Below are positions 28,438 through 39,129 of a stretch of 43,449 nt of DNA, piece after piece. The DNA lies in NCBI GenBank assembly GCA_003049485.1, contig PYST01000209.1, positions 7,098 through 50,546 of the forward strand. Direction: 5' to 3'. A model generated the notes under the pieces. It searched no databases and was not told the DNA's origin. It saw only the letters and a list, made by a program, of their open reading frames with translations. Numbering within the stretch: position 1 is the stretch's first letter; each line of letters opens with the position of its first letter. A program made the position numbers and the translations under genes. This DNA is from Ophioceras dolichostomum (Eukaryota; Ascomycota; Sordariomycetes; Magnaporthales; Ophioceraceae).

Positions 28438-31145
28438 GTTCCGTTCTGCGAGAAGCCGGTGGTGATGCGGAGAATTTGGTGGTGGCTTGTTTCTGGGCGC
28501 CGCTGGACTGAGAGCGGTAGGTAGACCTCTTCAGGTGAGACGGGGACTGGAAGCTGCGTGGGTTGGGATCTTGTCACATGGAAGCGGGCGAGGAACCTTG
28601 CAGCCTGTTGACTGACGTGGTGAATTTCACCGTCATGGGTACGAGAAGGCAAACGGCTTGCGGGGAGTGGTAGCTCCTTCCTCCGGACTGCTGTTACTGC
28701 AGCTGCAGCTGCAGCAAGAACGACCCGACCGTTCAAGTTCACAGTTTGGGTTTAGTTTAAGCGGGCTGTGGAATTAGTTGGAAAGAGCCATTTATCATTT
28801 GTAACTGATTCAGGAAGTCGTCGCCCACCGAAGAGGCCATGCACGAAGAGGTCCAAACAGGTCTCGAAAACCAGCCAATCCCGGCGTGGATTGTTTGACT
28901 CACTGAGCTTCCCCCGGAGAGATGCAGTTCAGATGTTCCGGGGCTTTGCATCCGAGTCCGGAACGGCATGTGGGGCGCAAGCCGGGGGTGTGAAAGAGGG
29001 AGAGGAGTGCGAGCTGAAAGTGAAGCTCCCCGTCGAAGTGGAAGCTTCTTCCAGGCAGCGAAGAGGCTGAGCAGGTGAAAATGAAGGGACGGGAGGGGGA
29101 CATTGAAGCTATCATCACGAGTTTGTGTGTGGGGGCAAGTTCCCCTGGCCGCCTTCATTCGTTGTAAACAGAAGAAGCAGGGAGATACCCTGTCTCCGTT
29201 GACGTATTGACTTACCAAACGGTATCAAGCAAACGAAAAGCGACTAGTCTAGCCCTCAAGTCGCGATTGATGAGGTTTGATATTGGAAAGATGATGCCGT
29301 GCCCACCCCACATTTTCGTGCCTGGTGGTTGCACAGAGCGGCCAGCCGTTCCGGGCACAGGGGCATGGGAATGACAAAGGCGAATTGGTGGCTGCACGCC
29401 ACGTTGCTGAAGCGAATGAGAAGACCACCCTGCGAGAGCGGTGAAAATTGGGTTTTGCGGGGGGATCACTTCAAGTGGTCAGGGGCCAAGCCAGCTGCGG
29501 GCGAGAGGCCTCGCTCGCTCTCAGGTGGCACAGAGGCACAGAGGCACGGATTTACTCCTGGCGGCACACTTGGGTCTGGCTTTGAGAGTAATAGCCCACT
29601 AAGAATCCGCAGCACGAACGTGGCCTCCAAAAGCGGGCAAAGCTCCAAAGAAATAGCCCATGCGGGAGATAGAGAGCGAACGCCTCCTTGCGTGGATGAA
29701 TTGATGAATCATTTCCTCTCACTCACGAGGGACAATCGAAAGACGGTGCGTGTCTGCTGACGAAAAAGAAGCGGAGTGATTCCGTTGTGCCAAACCAAGA
29801 TGCTTTGCTGCTATAGCTTTCTTTGCTAATGCTCTCGAACGGCCGTGGTCTCACAAAGGTCGGCACAGCCGAGCGGTGTTCTGGATGGAGGATGGCGCGA
29901 GATAGCGGATGCCTGACAGGTCCGTCGGCCCTTTGCGACCAGCAACTCAACGCACTCCAATGACGAGTGCGAGTCCGATCGAAGCCGGGCGTCGGACTTG
30001 TGCAAGTCAACGAGAGCGGGTGTGCCGTGCTCCGTGGATGTACAAAATTCTCGGATAAGAAAGTTGAGCGAAATATCGAATTTTTCTTCTCTCTCTCGGC
30101 TGCTGCGGCTCGATGACATGATGATGCGAAGAAAAAATCGTCAGAACATCAACGACTGGACGAGGCATACCGTTGGCGTTGTGGCTGAGCCTCGCCAGCA
30201 GCATGGTTCCAGCAGCCCACGCCACCCAGAGGACCCCTCCTTATTCCGCCACGCGTTTTTCGCGCTCGCGCTAGACTCGTCTGCGAGAGTCGGAGAGCCC
30301 TGAAGCTCAGTAACTCAGCAGGGATGGGGCGGCCCTGGCTGGCTGCATGCTGGTTGGCCACAGGCGATATGCAGTGTGCTCAGTGAACCGGAGGTACGGA
30401 ATACATGTAGAATCTCGCTTCCCACGACACTGCCGCAGCGGTGCGCTTGCTCACGCCCGCCGCCGGCTTGCGAAGAATTTCAAGGTACAAAATGCACGCA
30501 CTAGGCACACCTGGCCACAAAGGTACCTCTACCAAGCTGTGGCTATTAGTGGTCGACACTCACTCACTGTCTGGTACCTTTTTCGAGGCACACCATTGAA
30601 CCTTAGCTCGGGCGGCCCGTAATTTAAGAGACAGGCTAACTCCCGCCTTTGATCCCTTAACTTCCTTCTTTGGCCTTCCTTGACTTCACTTGTCGATCGT
30701 CGCCCAAACGTGCGGGTTGAAGAAATTTCCATTCTCCCAAAGACTCCTCTCCTTTCCTCTTTCCTTCTTTACCAGTTCATGTCCTTTCTTCCTCCAGTTC
30801 TGTAAAAATTCGAGCGGCCGAGGTTTTTGTGACCCTCAAAGAAGACTTCTACCAAAGCAAGCAGGCGCATGGTTGCCCCCGTCAGGCGTCACCCCTCCCC
30901 ATCAACCCCTGGACAGAGCATCTGTGTCAACCACCCTCCACGACAGAACTGGAGCTGTTGGCGTCAGTCCCTTCCGTCACCCTTCCACTCGCGCCAATCT
31001 GCAACTGCTCTGGGACCGATTCTCCTCCAGGCAGATTCGCCCTGGCGTGTGCCTTCGGGTCGCCCAACGATTTACTCCTTCCGCCGTCTCTACTGGGACG
31101 ACCGCGACGACTGCGACGACTAGCTTCCCCTACTAGCCCGCAAAG
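28438..31145. other. Large divergent intergenic region, ARB1 / IPK2
   Basis: These 2.7 kb between head-to-head genes have no recognisable coding sequence. The last 500 bases before IPK2 are pyrimidine-rich and probably form its promoter and leader; a 9-codon upstream frame starts at 30779. A GCAGCTGCAGCTGCAGC-type run lies near 28697-28714. The size leaves room for an unannotated RNA gene or a divergent short gene, but I found no positive evidence. Confidence 0.5.
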
Positions 31146-32705
31146 ATGATGGGAAGCAAACAAATACCAGATCGGAAGGATCTGGTCGACTACAACTATG
31201 CAGTCGCCGGCCAGTAAGTTAAAGCCGAATATCAAAAATCAAAAAATCAAAATCAAACCGGACACTCTTGCCTCCTTCCCTTCCCTGCACCGTTTTGCCT
31301 TGCACAAGTTGGTTGGTGGGTGGCAGTACAGTCGGGCTGAATTTTGATTGTGACTTATCTGTCTAGTGCCGGTACGCTCTGCGACCCAGACGGCGAGCTC
31401 TTCATCAAGCCATGCACACAGAAAGAGATAGACTTCTACGGCTCGGCGAACGCGGAGCATGCGGACTTCGCGGAGTTGATGCCCGTCTTCATGGGCACTC
31501 TGCTTCTTAACGACGCGACCGACATCAATTCGATCAACGAGCAGCTACCGGTTGTTGCCGAGCATATCAGCGAGCACCTTAAGGAGGAGGTCGTCGCTTT
31601 GGCCCACGCGCTGCATCCCAAGAAAGCGCCAACAGAGCCTTCGAAGGAGCAAGGCGGTAACAACCAGGACCCAGCATCTGCGGTGGCGTGGGCTCCGGGG
31701 CGCAATAAGAAGATCGCCACGGACACGGCCATCGTGCTGGAGAACTCGGCCTACGGCTTCGAGAGGCCCAACATCCTCGACTGCAAGCTGGGCGTGCGCC
31801 TCTGGGCCGACGACGCGCCCGACGCGAAGAAGCAGCGTTTCGACAAGATCAGCAGCGAGACGACGCACCGCGACCTGGGGTTCCGGATCGCGGGCATGCG
31901 CGTGTACAGGGGCTCCGAGGACGCCTCCAAGCTCGACCACGAGGAGTACCTCAAGTACGACAAGGACTGGGGCCGCCTCGACGTCACGACCGCCACCATC
32001 ATGGACGCCATGCGCAAGTTCATCTTCAACCCGGCCGCCGGCATCGACGAGGAGACGGGCAAGACGCTCGCGGCCGCCTTCGTCGAGGACCTGAAGCGCG
32101 TCGAGGAGGTGCTCGCCAACGAGGAGAGCCGCATGTACTCGGCCAGCCTGCTGTTCGTGTGCGAGGGCGACGGCGACGCGCTGCGCCGCGCGGTGGAGGA
32201 GGCGAAGGCCGCGGCCGCGCGCAGCGAGAAGCGGAGGGCCGAGAAGGAGGCCTCTCGCCTGGCCAAGGCTGCCGCCGAGGCAGCGGCGGCTTCCAGCAGC
32301 ACGGCGACGACGACGACGATTCCGGCGAACTCGAACTCCTCTGGTCGGTCAAACAATAGGGTGGACAGTGGCATTGACATAGGAGAAGACGGCGAGCTAA
32401 TCGTGCATCACGAAGGAAAAGACGGACGCGGAAACGGACCTCTGACCACGACTGTCACGATAACGCTGGACGGCCGGGCGTTTGAGGATGAGGAAGAGGA
32501 GGAGAACGAGGACGAGGATGGAGAGAATGGTGGCGACGAAGACGGCGAGGACGGCGAGGAGGGCGACGAGAATCTTCCCCGCATCTACTCCCTCCGCCTG
32601 ATAGACTTCGCCCATGCCGACTGGGTGCCCGGCCAGGGACCCGATGAGAACACACTGAAGGGCGTCCGGAGCCTGGTCAAGATCTTCGAGGAGATGTCTC
32701 GCTGA
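31146..32705 (+). CDS. IPK2: Inositol polyphosphate multikinase (Ipk2/Arg82 type)
   Basis: Two exons (31146-31213 and 31367-32705) give 468 residues. The junction restores AVAGHAGTL, then the conserved IKPCT of the family. The inositol-phosphate kinase signature PNILDCKLG (157-165, P-x-x-x-D-x-K-x-G form) binds the inositol ring phosphates. SASLLF (281-286) and the metal-binding IDFAHADW (435-442) complete the catalytic set. The enzyme phosphorylates IP3 to IP4 and IP5. In yeast it also acts in the nucleus with arginine- and phosphate-regulated transcription. Two inserts separate the motifs: an Ala/Glu/Lys helix with a Ser/Thr run, and a Glu/Asp/Gly-rich acidic block shortly before the final motif. 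Acidic inserts occur in other fungal members. A second in-frame ATG directly follows the first, so the start could be one codon later. Confidence 0.92.
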
Positions 32706-32784
32706 TCTCTCTCACCCTCTCCCATGCATACGTCACACACTACGAGAGACATCCTGCCAAAACAAATATACGACAGCCCGTCTC

Positions 32785-32808
32785 CGAACGAACGAACGAA
32801 CGAACGAA
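32785..32808. repeat. (CGAA)6 microsatellite
   Basis: Six exact CGAA units begin 80 bases after the IPK2 stop codon, probably in its 3' UTR. Confidence 0.9.
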
Positions 32809-34318
32809 AGAATTAGGCGTATTTACGAATCTCGTACATATCATATCGATGACCATGACCAGCCGGGTGTACGATACAACGGTCCAATACAAAAGGAGCC
32901 ACGAGAGATGTCTATGTCGATTTGCTTCCACTCCTCTCTCACCTTTTGTTCCATCTTCCCTCCCCTCCATCATGGCACGCAATACTTTAACGACTTTCCT
33001 TTTTTGTCTCCCTACTACTCAGCATTAGCAATGGTTTCTTTCGCCTTCCTTAATTCGTCTCTGCATCAAATATCCCTTCTTGTCCCGCTTCGTGTTTTTT
33101 TTCACTGCCAGTTATTTGTCTATCGAAGGAGGGAGGATCTGGGAGAGGAAGAGTAGTACGAGCCGGACGAGGGCCATGCTCAGACATGCCGGGTGTTCCA
33201 CGATGACTTGCATTCCACGTTCCCACGGCGTGGACGGGAGAGGAGGGGTACTTGGCGGGGTGGGAGGGGAAGCATTAGACTTCAGAGACGACCAAAAGAA
33301 AAAAGTACCTCTTACAACGATAAATCATGCTTTTCGCCTTCTTTCTTACGCATTGCTCTTCAGGCATATGAACGCCTCTCTTTGGAGCGAGCGGGCTGCA
33401 TTTTCTTCTGCCTGGCAAAAAAAAACCGTCTAGGAAGGGATCCCTCATGTTATGTTATCAACAGGACGGGACATACGGCGTTTGTTGTCTTGTGGCGGCG
33501 TACTAGGCGCAACTAATAGGACCTCCTTTTCATCTCTGCTTTTTTTTTCATTTTATTTTTCACGCGTTGTATTTTACACCCTTGTAACCAGATAGCAATT
33601 ACATATTCGATGATCTTCCACGCCATGCCCTCGAAAACTGCAGGAAGTGATGCCGAGTCAGGTCATCTGCCTAATCTACAAGTAGAAAATGCACAAACCG
33701 CCCTCGCATTTAGGTACCTAGGTAGACGCCCTCGGGCGCCTGCCAGCCACCCTCGTCCCGCTCTCCCATCCCCTGCATGGAGAATATGGAGGGACGCGGA
33801 TAGACAGCTCATCTTGCATTTTCGCGTGCATCCCGCTTTTGGCGCCTTCGTTTTGTATGGTCTGCTGCAGTACGCTGCATTGCACTGCTGCACTCAGCCC
33901 AGCTTCCATGCAGGGCGCCACTACATATAACAATGACACTCCGAAGTGCTCTGGACTGGTTGGGGCTGACGACTCCCCTATTGGAGGAGAGGGGTTCGTC
34001 ATACTCTTCCCTCCTTCCCGACTTGGTTTGCCCCTTCTCTAGTCCGTGGTGCCGCCTGGCGACCTCCTGTCGATTCCTCTGAGAGGGTGCAGGCGGGAGA
34101 TAAGACGGCCACACATGGATTTGGACTCTGCGAGTCACGATATAAGAGTCACATACGCGCAGACGGACTGATTCGGCATTTGGTGACAACGGACCGGGCG
34201 GGAGTTGTCGTCATCAATACTGCAATGTACGGAGAACCGACAGCCCGTACTGTGGAGCTGAAGTAACACGCGTGCGACTCCGGCGGGGAGCGGGCAGTGC
34301 GGGGGCCCCACGTGTTTC

Positions 34319-34364
34319 TGAATTGAAGCTCTGCGGACGAAGCTTCGAGAGAGCTTCAGAATTC
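34319..34364. repeat. Imperfect hairpin upstream of CLP1
   Basis: GAATT-GAAGCTCT (34320-34332) pairs with AGAGCTTCAGAATTC (34350-34364) with a two-base bulge. The loop itself contains the GAAGCTTC palindrome. It lies about 160 bases before the CLP1 ATG, so it may fall in the promoter or the 5' UTR. Confidence 0.65.
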
Positions 34365-34519
34365 TCTCTATAACAAAGGACATCAAATATTCTAAGAGAG
34401 CAGCATTGGCAAGCAGAGAGACCAGAATGAATCAGCCATAGAAAGCAAGACAAACAGGTCAATCCTCCTCCGTCCAGCGTTTGCAAGAGACAGGATCTTC
34501 AGCGCGCCAGGCAGCAAAG

Positions 34520-36496
34520 ATGTCGATCCCCGGCTTGGGCCAGCTTGCCCCCAAGGTGCGTGCCATCTCCGCCTCCCCTCTCCTCTTTTCCCGGAGCCGC
34601 GCCCAACTCTGTCTCCACAGAGGAAACTGGTCGACGAACCTCTCTACCTACCTACTTCCTCCCCGGGTACCTAGCTACCAAACTACCGAGCCCATTCGCT
34701 AACCACCTTCCCTGCCACAGCCGGCCCCCTCAGCAACCCGCACAATAACCCTCCAACCGCTCTGGGAGTACCGCTTCGAGACCCCCCACGGCTCCTCCAA
34801 CCCCCTGACCATAACCCTCCTCACCGGCACCGCCGAGCGCGACGGCACCGAGCTAGCCACGAACGTCCCCTACCAGATCTCAGGCGCCAAGTCCAAGATC
34901 CTGTCCTGGCGCGGCGCGACGCTCGAGGTCGACGGTGCCGCGGACGACTACGTCGCCGAGACGGCCGATCCGAACGCGGCCACCGACGATGCGGTGCCCA
35001 CCCTGTCGTACCTGAACCTGCATGGCTTGCTGCAGAGGCAGAGGGAGGCTGCTGTTTTGGCTATGGGACAGCAGCAGCAGCAGCAGGGACAAAGACACGC
35101 ATACGGAAAAAGTGCTGCAAGGTCGACACAAACACAGACCTTCGGCCCCCGCGTCCTCATAGCAGGCCCCGCGTCCTCCGGCCGCACAACTCTCGTCCGC
35201 ACGCTCGCAGCCTGGGCGACGCGCACCGGCTCGTACCCCGTCGTCGTGAACGCGGATCCGCGCGAGGGCGTGCTGACGCTGCCGGGGACGCTGTCGGCGG
35301 CCGTGTTCTCGACGGTCATGGATGTGGCTAGCGAAGCGGGTTGGGGCGCGGCGCCTAGCAGCGGGCCGAGTTCTGTGCCGGTCAAGCTGCCGCTGGTTTA
35401 CTATTATGGCAGACAACGGGCCGAGGAAGACCTCGGGCTGTACAAAGGGTTGGTTAGCGCGTTGGCGGGCGCTGTGAGCGCGAGGGCGCTGGACGATTCG
35501 GAGGTTAGGACTGCGGGCGTCCTGGTGGATGCGCCGCCTTATACGGGCGGTGGGGGAGGGGTTGAGACGGTGGCTCATCTTGTTGAGGAGCTTTCTAGTA
35601 TGTCTGGTTGTGTCTCTCTCGCCTTCATTCTCTCTCCCTTTGCTTCCTTGCTTCCTCGCTTGCTTGCTTCCTCGCCCCAATCTCCTCCCAATGAGGACGG
35701 TCTACCATTAAGCGAACCAAACCGAACCAACCATCTCGTCCTCGCTAACTTCTCTACTTACCTGCCTTAGTCAACATCGTCGTTGTGCTCGGCTCTGCGC
35801 GCCTCACGCAGGAGCTAACTAAGCGGTTCTCATCCATGCGGACGAGCCTCGACGAGCCGATCAGCGTCGTGACGCTGGACAAGTCCGACGGCGTCGTCGA
35901 GCGGGACGAGGGCTTCCTTCAGCACGCGCGCGAGAGCAGCATTAAGGAGTATTTCTTCGGGGATGCGAGGATCACGTTGAGCCCGTTTACGCAGCAGGTC
36001 GGGTTCGATGATGTGGCTATTTATATGTCTCCTGATCGTGAGTGCCGTCTTCCTTGCTTCTGCTCCTCTAGCGCTAGCTGTAGCTCTAGCCCCCAGAGCC
36101 ACCAAGATGCAGATGCTTTGTGTTTTGTCTCCTACATCTCTACGTTTCTAGAAGCTAGGTGGGTAGCTGTAACTAACGTTTTCCGTCCGCCTTGCCTTTT
36201 CTCTTGTTTTTTTTTTCGCAGCTACGGCACACCGTGCCGACGATAATAAAGTCCTCGAGAGGGTCGAGCCAGTGCCTTCGATGGCCCACTGGACCCTGGC
36301 CATCATGAACGCCAGCCTGAGCGACCCGCCCGAGAAGATCCGCTACGCGTCGGCCATGGGCTTCGTCTACGTCGCTGGCGTGGACAAGGACCGCCGCAGG
36401 CTCAAGATCCTGGCACCCGTCAGCGGCAGGGTCGGGGAGGACAAGCCGCTCGTCTGGGGCAAGTGGCCTGAGCCTCATATCAACTTGCTGGGCTAG
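34520..36496 (+). CDS. CLP1: mRNA cleavage and polyadenylation factor Clp1
   Basis: Four exons (34520-34555, 34721-35597, 35771-36037, 36222-36496) give 484 residues. The first exon codes only 12 residues. The N-terminal beta domain (ITLQPLWEYRFE onward) leads to the central ATPase domain. Its P-loop reads GPASSGRTT (161-169), followed by VVNADPREGVLTLPGTLSA and PLVYYYG. The C-terminal domain ends KWPEPHINLLG, typical of filamentous-fungal Clp1. Clp1 bridges cleavage factor IA subunit Pcf11 to the 3' end processing machinery in the nucleus. The animal protein is also an RNA 5'-kinase, whereas yeast Clp1 binds ATP without kinase activity. Here the P-loop lysine is Arg167, which argues against kinase activity. 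A Gln run sits in the linker before the P-loop. An AATAAA at 36698-36703 could be its own poly(A) signal. Confidence 0.94.
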
Positions 36497-36697
36497 GGAG
36501 GTAGGTAATATGTGCCAGATACCTAGGTACCTTTGGTGTAGGAGGGCCCTTAGAGAGGCGGCCATAGACCATTCGGGGAGGCATATCGTTACCTGAAGAA
36601 GCCATCACTTTTTTTTCCTTTTTTTTTTCTTCTACGCTTGATAGCTAAGCACGGCGTTGTTTTGGGCACAGAGAGGATAATGGCGTGGGTAGACAAA

Positions 36698-36703
36698 AAT
36701 AAA
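36698..36703 (+). terminator. Possible poly(A) signal of CLP1
   Basis: AATAAA occurs 202 bases after the CLP1 stop codon within an A-rich stretch. The match is exact, but fungal genes often use degenerate signals, so this is only a candidate. Confidence 0.25.
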
Positions 36704-39039
36704 AGAAATTCCTTCCAAGATGGCCCGACCATTGGACGTTCTTGCTCAACGGGTTTCTTCTCCTTTTTCTTTTCTTTTCTCATTTTTTGTTTTCCCTCCG
36801 TTTTCTTTCGCAAGTTAGGTGCCCTGTGATACGGGTCCCATTGCTCTCTGGAACCTCTCCGCCACAGCGAGCCACAGCGAGCTACGCCACCTGTTCCGGC
36901 ATTGACGCCACCTTCTGTCCTCCTTCCCTCCTCATAAATGCTGCCGGCGCACACCAGATCATACCAGAGTCCAGATCGCTCACGGTATTCGATGAAGGTG
37001 CCGCCGCTTGAATTGTCTGTCTTCTCGCTCCGCCTTGTCTTTCATTCTCTTCTTTTGCCGTGCTTTGCTGTGCTTTGCTCTGGCACCTTTGACAAATTGG
37101 CGAACCCCTCGCCGCCGATTCAACCGAGGAAGCAAGGTGTGGGAGGCAGTGGTGTCCGGCTGAGACACCGCCAGCTGTCTGATTTCCTGTGTCTTACCTT
37201 TCAGCCCAGCTGACTCGGACACCAGGAGCTTTTTTGTCGATTCCGTCCGCAATGCACCCGTCGCACACCGCTTCGCTTCTGCATCATCTATGATCAGTAC
37301 TCGCAGGTCGCAGGTTGTGATTCTCGTGATCGAGTGTCATGACTTGACTACCCCAGTCTGCTTTACATTTCATACTTTCACCTGCCTTTCAATTGAAGAC
37401 GGATGGCTGGAGCGCACATGCAAGTCAGGTCGGCACTGTTGATCCCTGCTGCCCTTGTCCGGGTCTCTCCATTCGGCCGACAAAACAATTGTCTCCCTCT
37501 TTCCCCATCCCCTTGCTTACGAACCATTTGGATCTCTATGCCAAATAAGATAAATGTATTTGCTTCTCATTTTCAAATTCGGCCAGCCGGACTACCCCTC
37601 CACTTGCCCCCAAGTCCCTGACCGCTACCTTTGTTACCTACCTCTCTAGGTACTTAGGTAGGCTGCAGTTGATAGATAGAGGTTGGCTTGCCAGTCTGTC
37701 GACGATGGCGGCCAGTCTCTGCATGGTGCCAAACCGATCGACTGTGCCTCACGTTTGGGTGACTCTGGGCGAGATTCCAATGAGGTGCGAGGCAAGCCTT
37801 GTGCTTTTAAAGTTGATGGAGGGCGAATGGCGATAGCGGACCGGCTCCGACGGGCTAGTAGCTTGATAGGATCGCTACGGCGCTTTCGTTTCTACTGGCG
37901 TTGCTAATGGTGGGTAACGCGAGCTCTCTTTTTAAGCCTCGGTCGTTGTTGTCATCGGTTAGGCGGTTGTGCATGGGCCGGGCTAGTCTGGCTAGGTGTC
38001 TATCCCAATCCAATCCCAGACAACCGTCTCGACCATGAACGACAGCATGCGGGTGATCCAGCCCCTTTGCCCCTCCCATACAAGGACACCGTCGGTTTTG
38101 GAGCTTGTGTACACACAGAGAAAGGACTCGACGGATGGGCGAGGGACAGTGGCTCGTCTCCCACTCCCTCCCTCCCTCCCTCTCCCTCTCTCAGACATGC
38201 CAAGTCTCGAGTCCACTGCGCATGATGCGCCTCATAACGCCATCCGGGGCTAAAACTGCCTCGTGTGTCCAAGGGCAGGAGCCATAGCTTCGTTTTTAGC
38301 TCGGTTTTGCGGCCTAATTACCATTTGCGACCTCCTTGTTCGTTCCTTTTTTGTGCAACCCGCCAGGCCCTAGCACTGATCTTGACTGCAGCCCAGACGC
38401 GTAGGCAAGGGCAAGTGCACGGTACGTTGTGCCAGCCCCGGCCATCATTGGTGGCCGTCTCGGCTGCTCTTTCGGTTGCTTCTTCTCCCATACCTTGTAC
38501 ATGTCTACCACGGCCTGGGGCGGCCTACACTAACCTGCCCGGCACCTCTTGCCGCTGTAGTTTCCGTTGTCCCGAGCATCTTTTCATCTGCCATCTTCAT
38601 CGCCAGACGTTTTTGGTAAAGCTTTGCGGGCTCAGTATGTTGATCTCGAGTCCAAGTCACCTCCTCGCCATACACAGTGGGCCCAGATCTCTCTGACCGC
38701 CGTTTTACTACCGTCGACGATCAGGTGCTTTGGACATCGAGTTGCGCTTCCTACCGCCGGTCTCTTGTGGGAATTTTTGGTTGTCTGTGACGCTCCGGAC
38801 TGGACATCATCCGTGCGAGACCAGAGTTGGGGAAAGTTACTCGAGTGTCGGAGACGTTGACATTCTACTCCTCGGGACTCCTCGGGACTCGTGGACGACT
38901 GGTCCTCGCTGTCCAATGTCCATTACCTTCTTCCTCCAGCGTCCGTCGGCCGTGTTTTCTAGAGCCTCCTTGGATCTGGCAATCTAAACATCCTCGACCA
39001 CCGTCGTCTCTCCTCCGTACACGCCTACCCTTCGTCGTC

Positions 39040-39072
39040 ATGAACTTCTCGGGAGATGGCGGTCCTGCGTAG
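39040..39072 (+). promoter_or_regulatory. Upstream open reading frame before the receptor gene
   Basis: An ATG followed by nine codons and a stop ends 57 bases before the receptor ATG. If the leader is not spliced here, ribosomes would meet this frame first and it could lower translation of the receptor. Confidence 0.4.
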
Positions 39073-39129
39073 CTTTCGTGCCAGCAGTCAGACCTCTCGG
39101 CCCTCCCTTCCGCCCACCAGGACTCCGCC

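Larger units (their letters stand above)
32706..34519. other. Spacer IPK2 / CLP1
   Basis: This 1.8 kb holds the IPK2 3' UTR and the CLP1 promoter. It contains a (CGAA)6 microsatellite (32785-32808), several T-rich runs, a TAGGTACCTAGGTAG tract at 33711-33725 and an imperfect hairpin (34319-34364). No credible coding frame is seen. Confidence 0.55.
36497..39129. other. Long spacer or leader upstream of the receptor gene
   Basis: These 2.6 kb lie between CLP1 and the receptor start. TAGGTA/TACCTA tracts occur at 36498-36535 and 37635-37663. A duplicated CTCCTCGGGA unit lies near 38868-38887, and a 10-codon upstream frame at 39040-39072. The pyrimidine-rich last kilobase could be a long 5' leader, as is common for fungal signalling genes. 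No protein-coding gene is supported. Confidence 0.5.

Noticed and set aside
30690..31136. Overlapping plus-strand frames before IPK2
   Set aside because: Three frames are open at once in CT-rich sequence, which is typical of a leader rather than of coding DNA.
31751..32380. A 209-codon minus-strand frame
   Set aside because: It is antisense to the IPK2 catalytic region and is a Ser/Ala-rich shadow.
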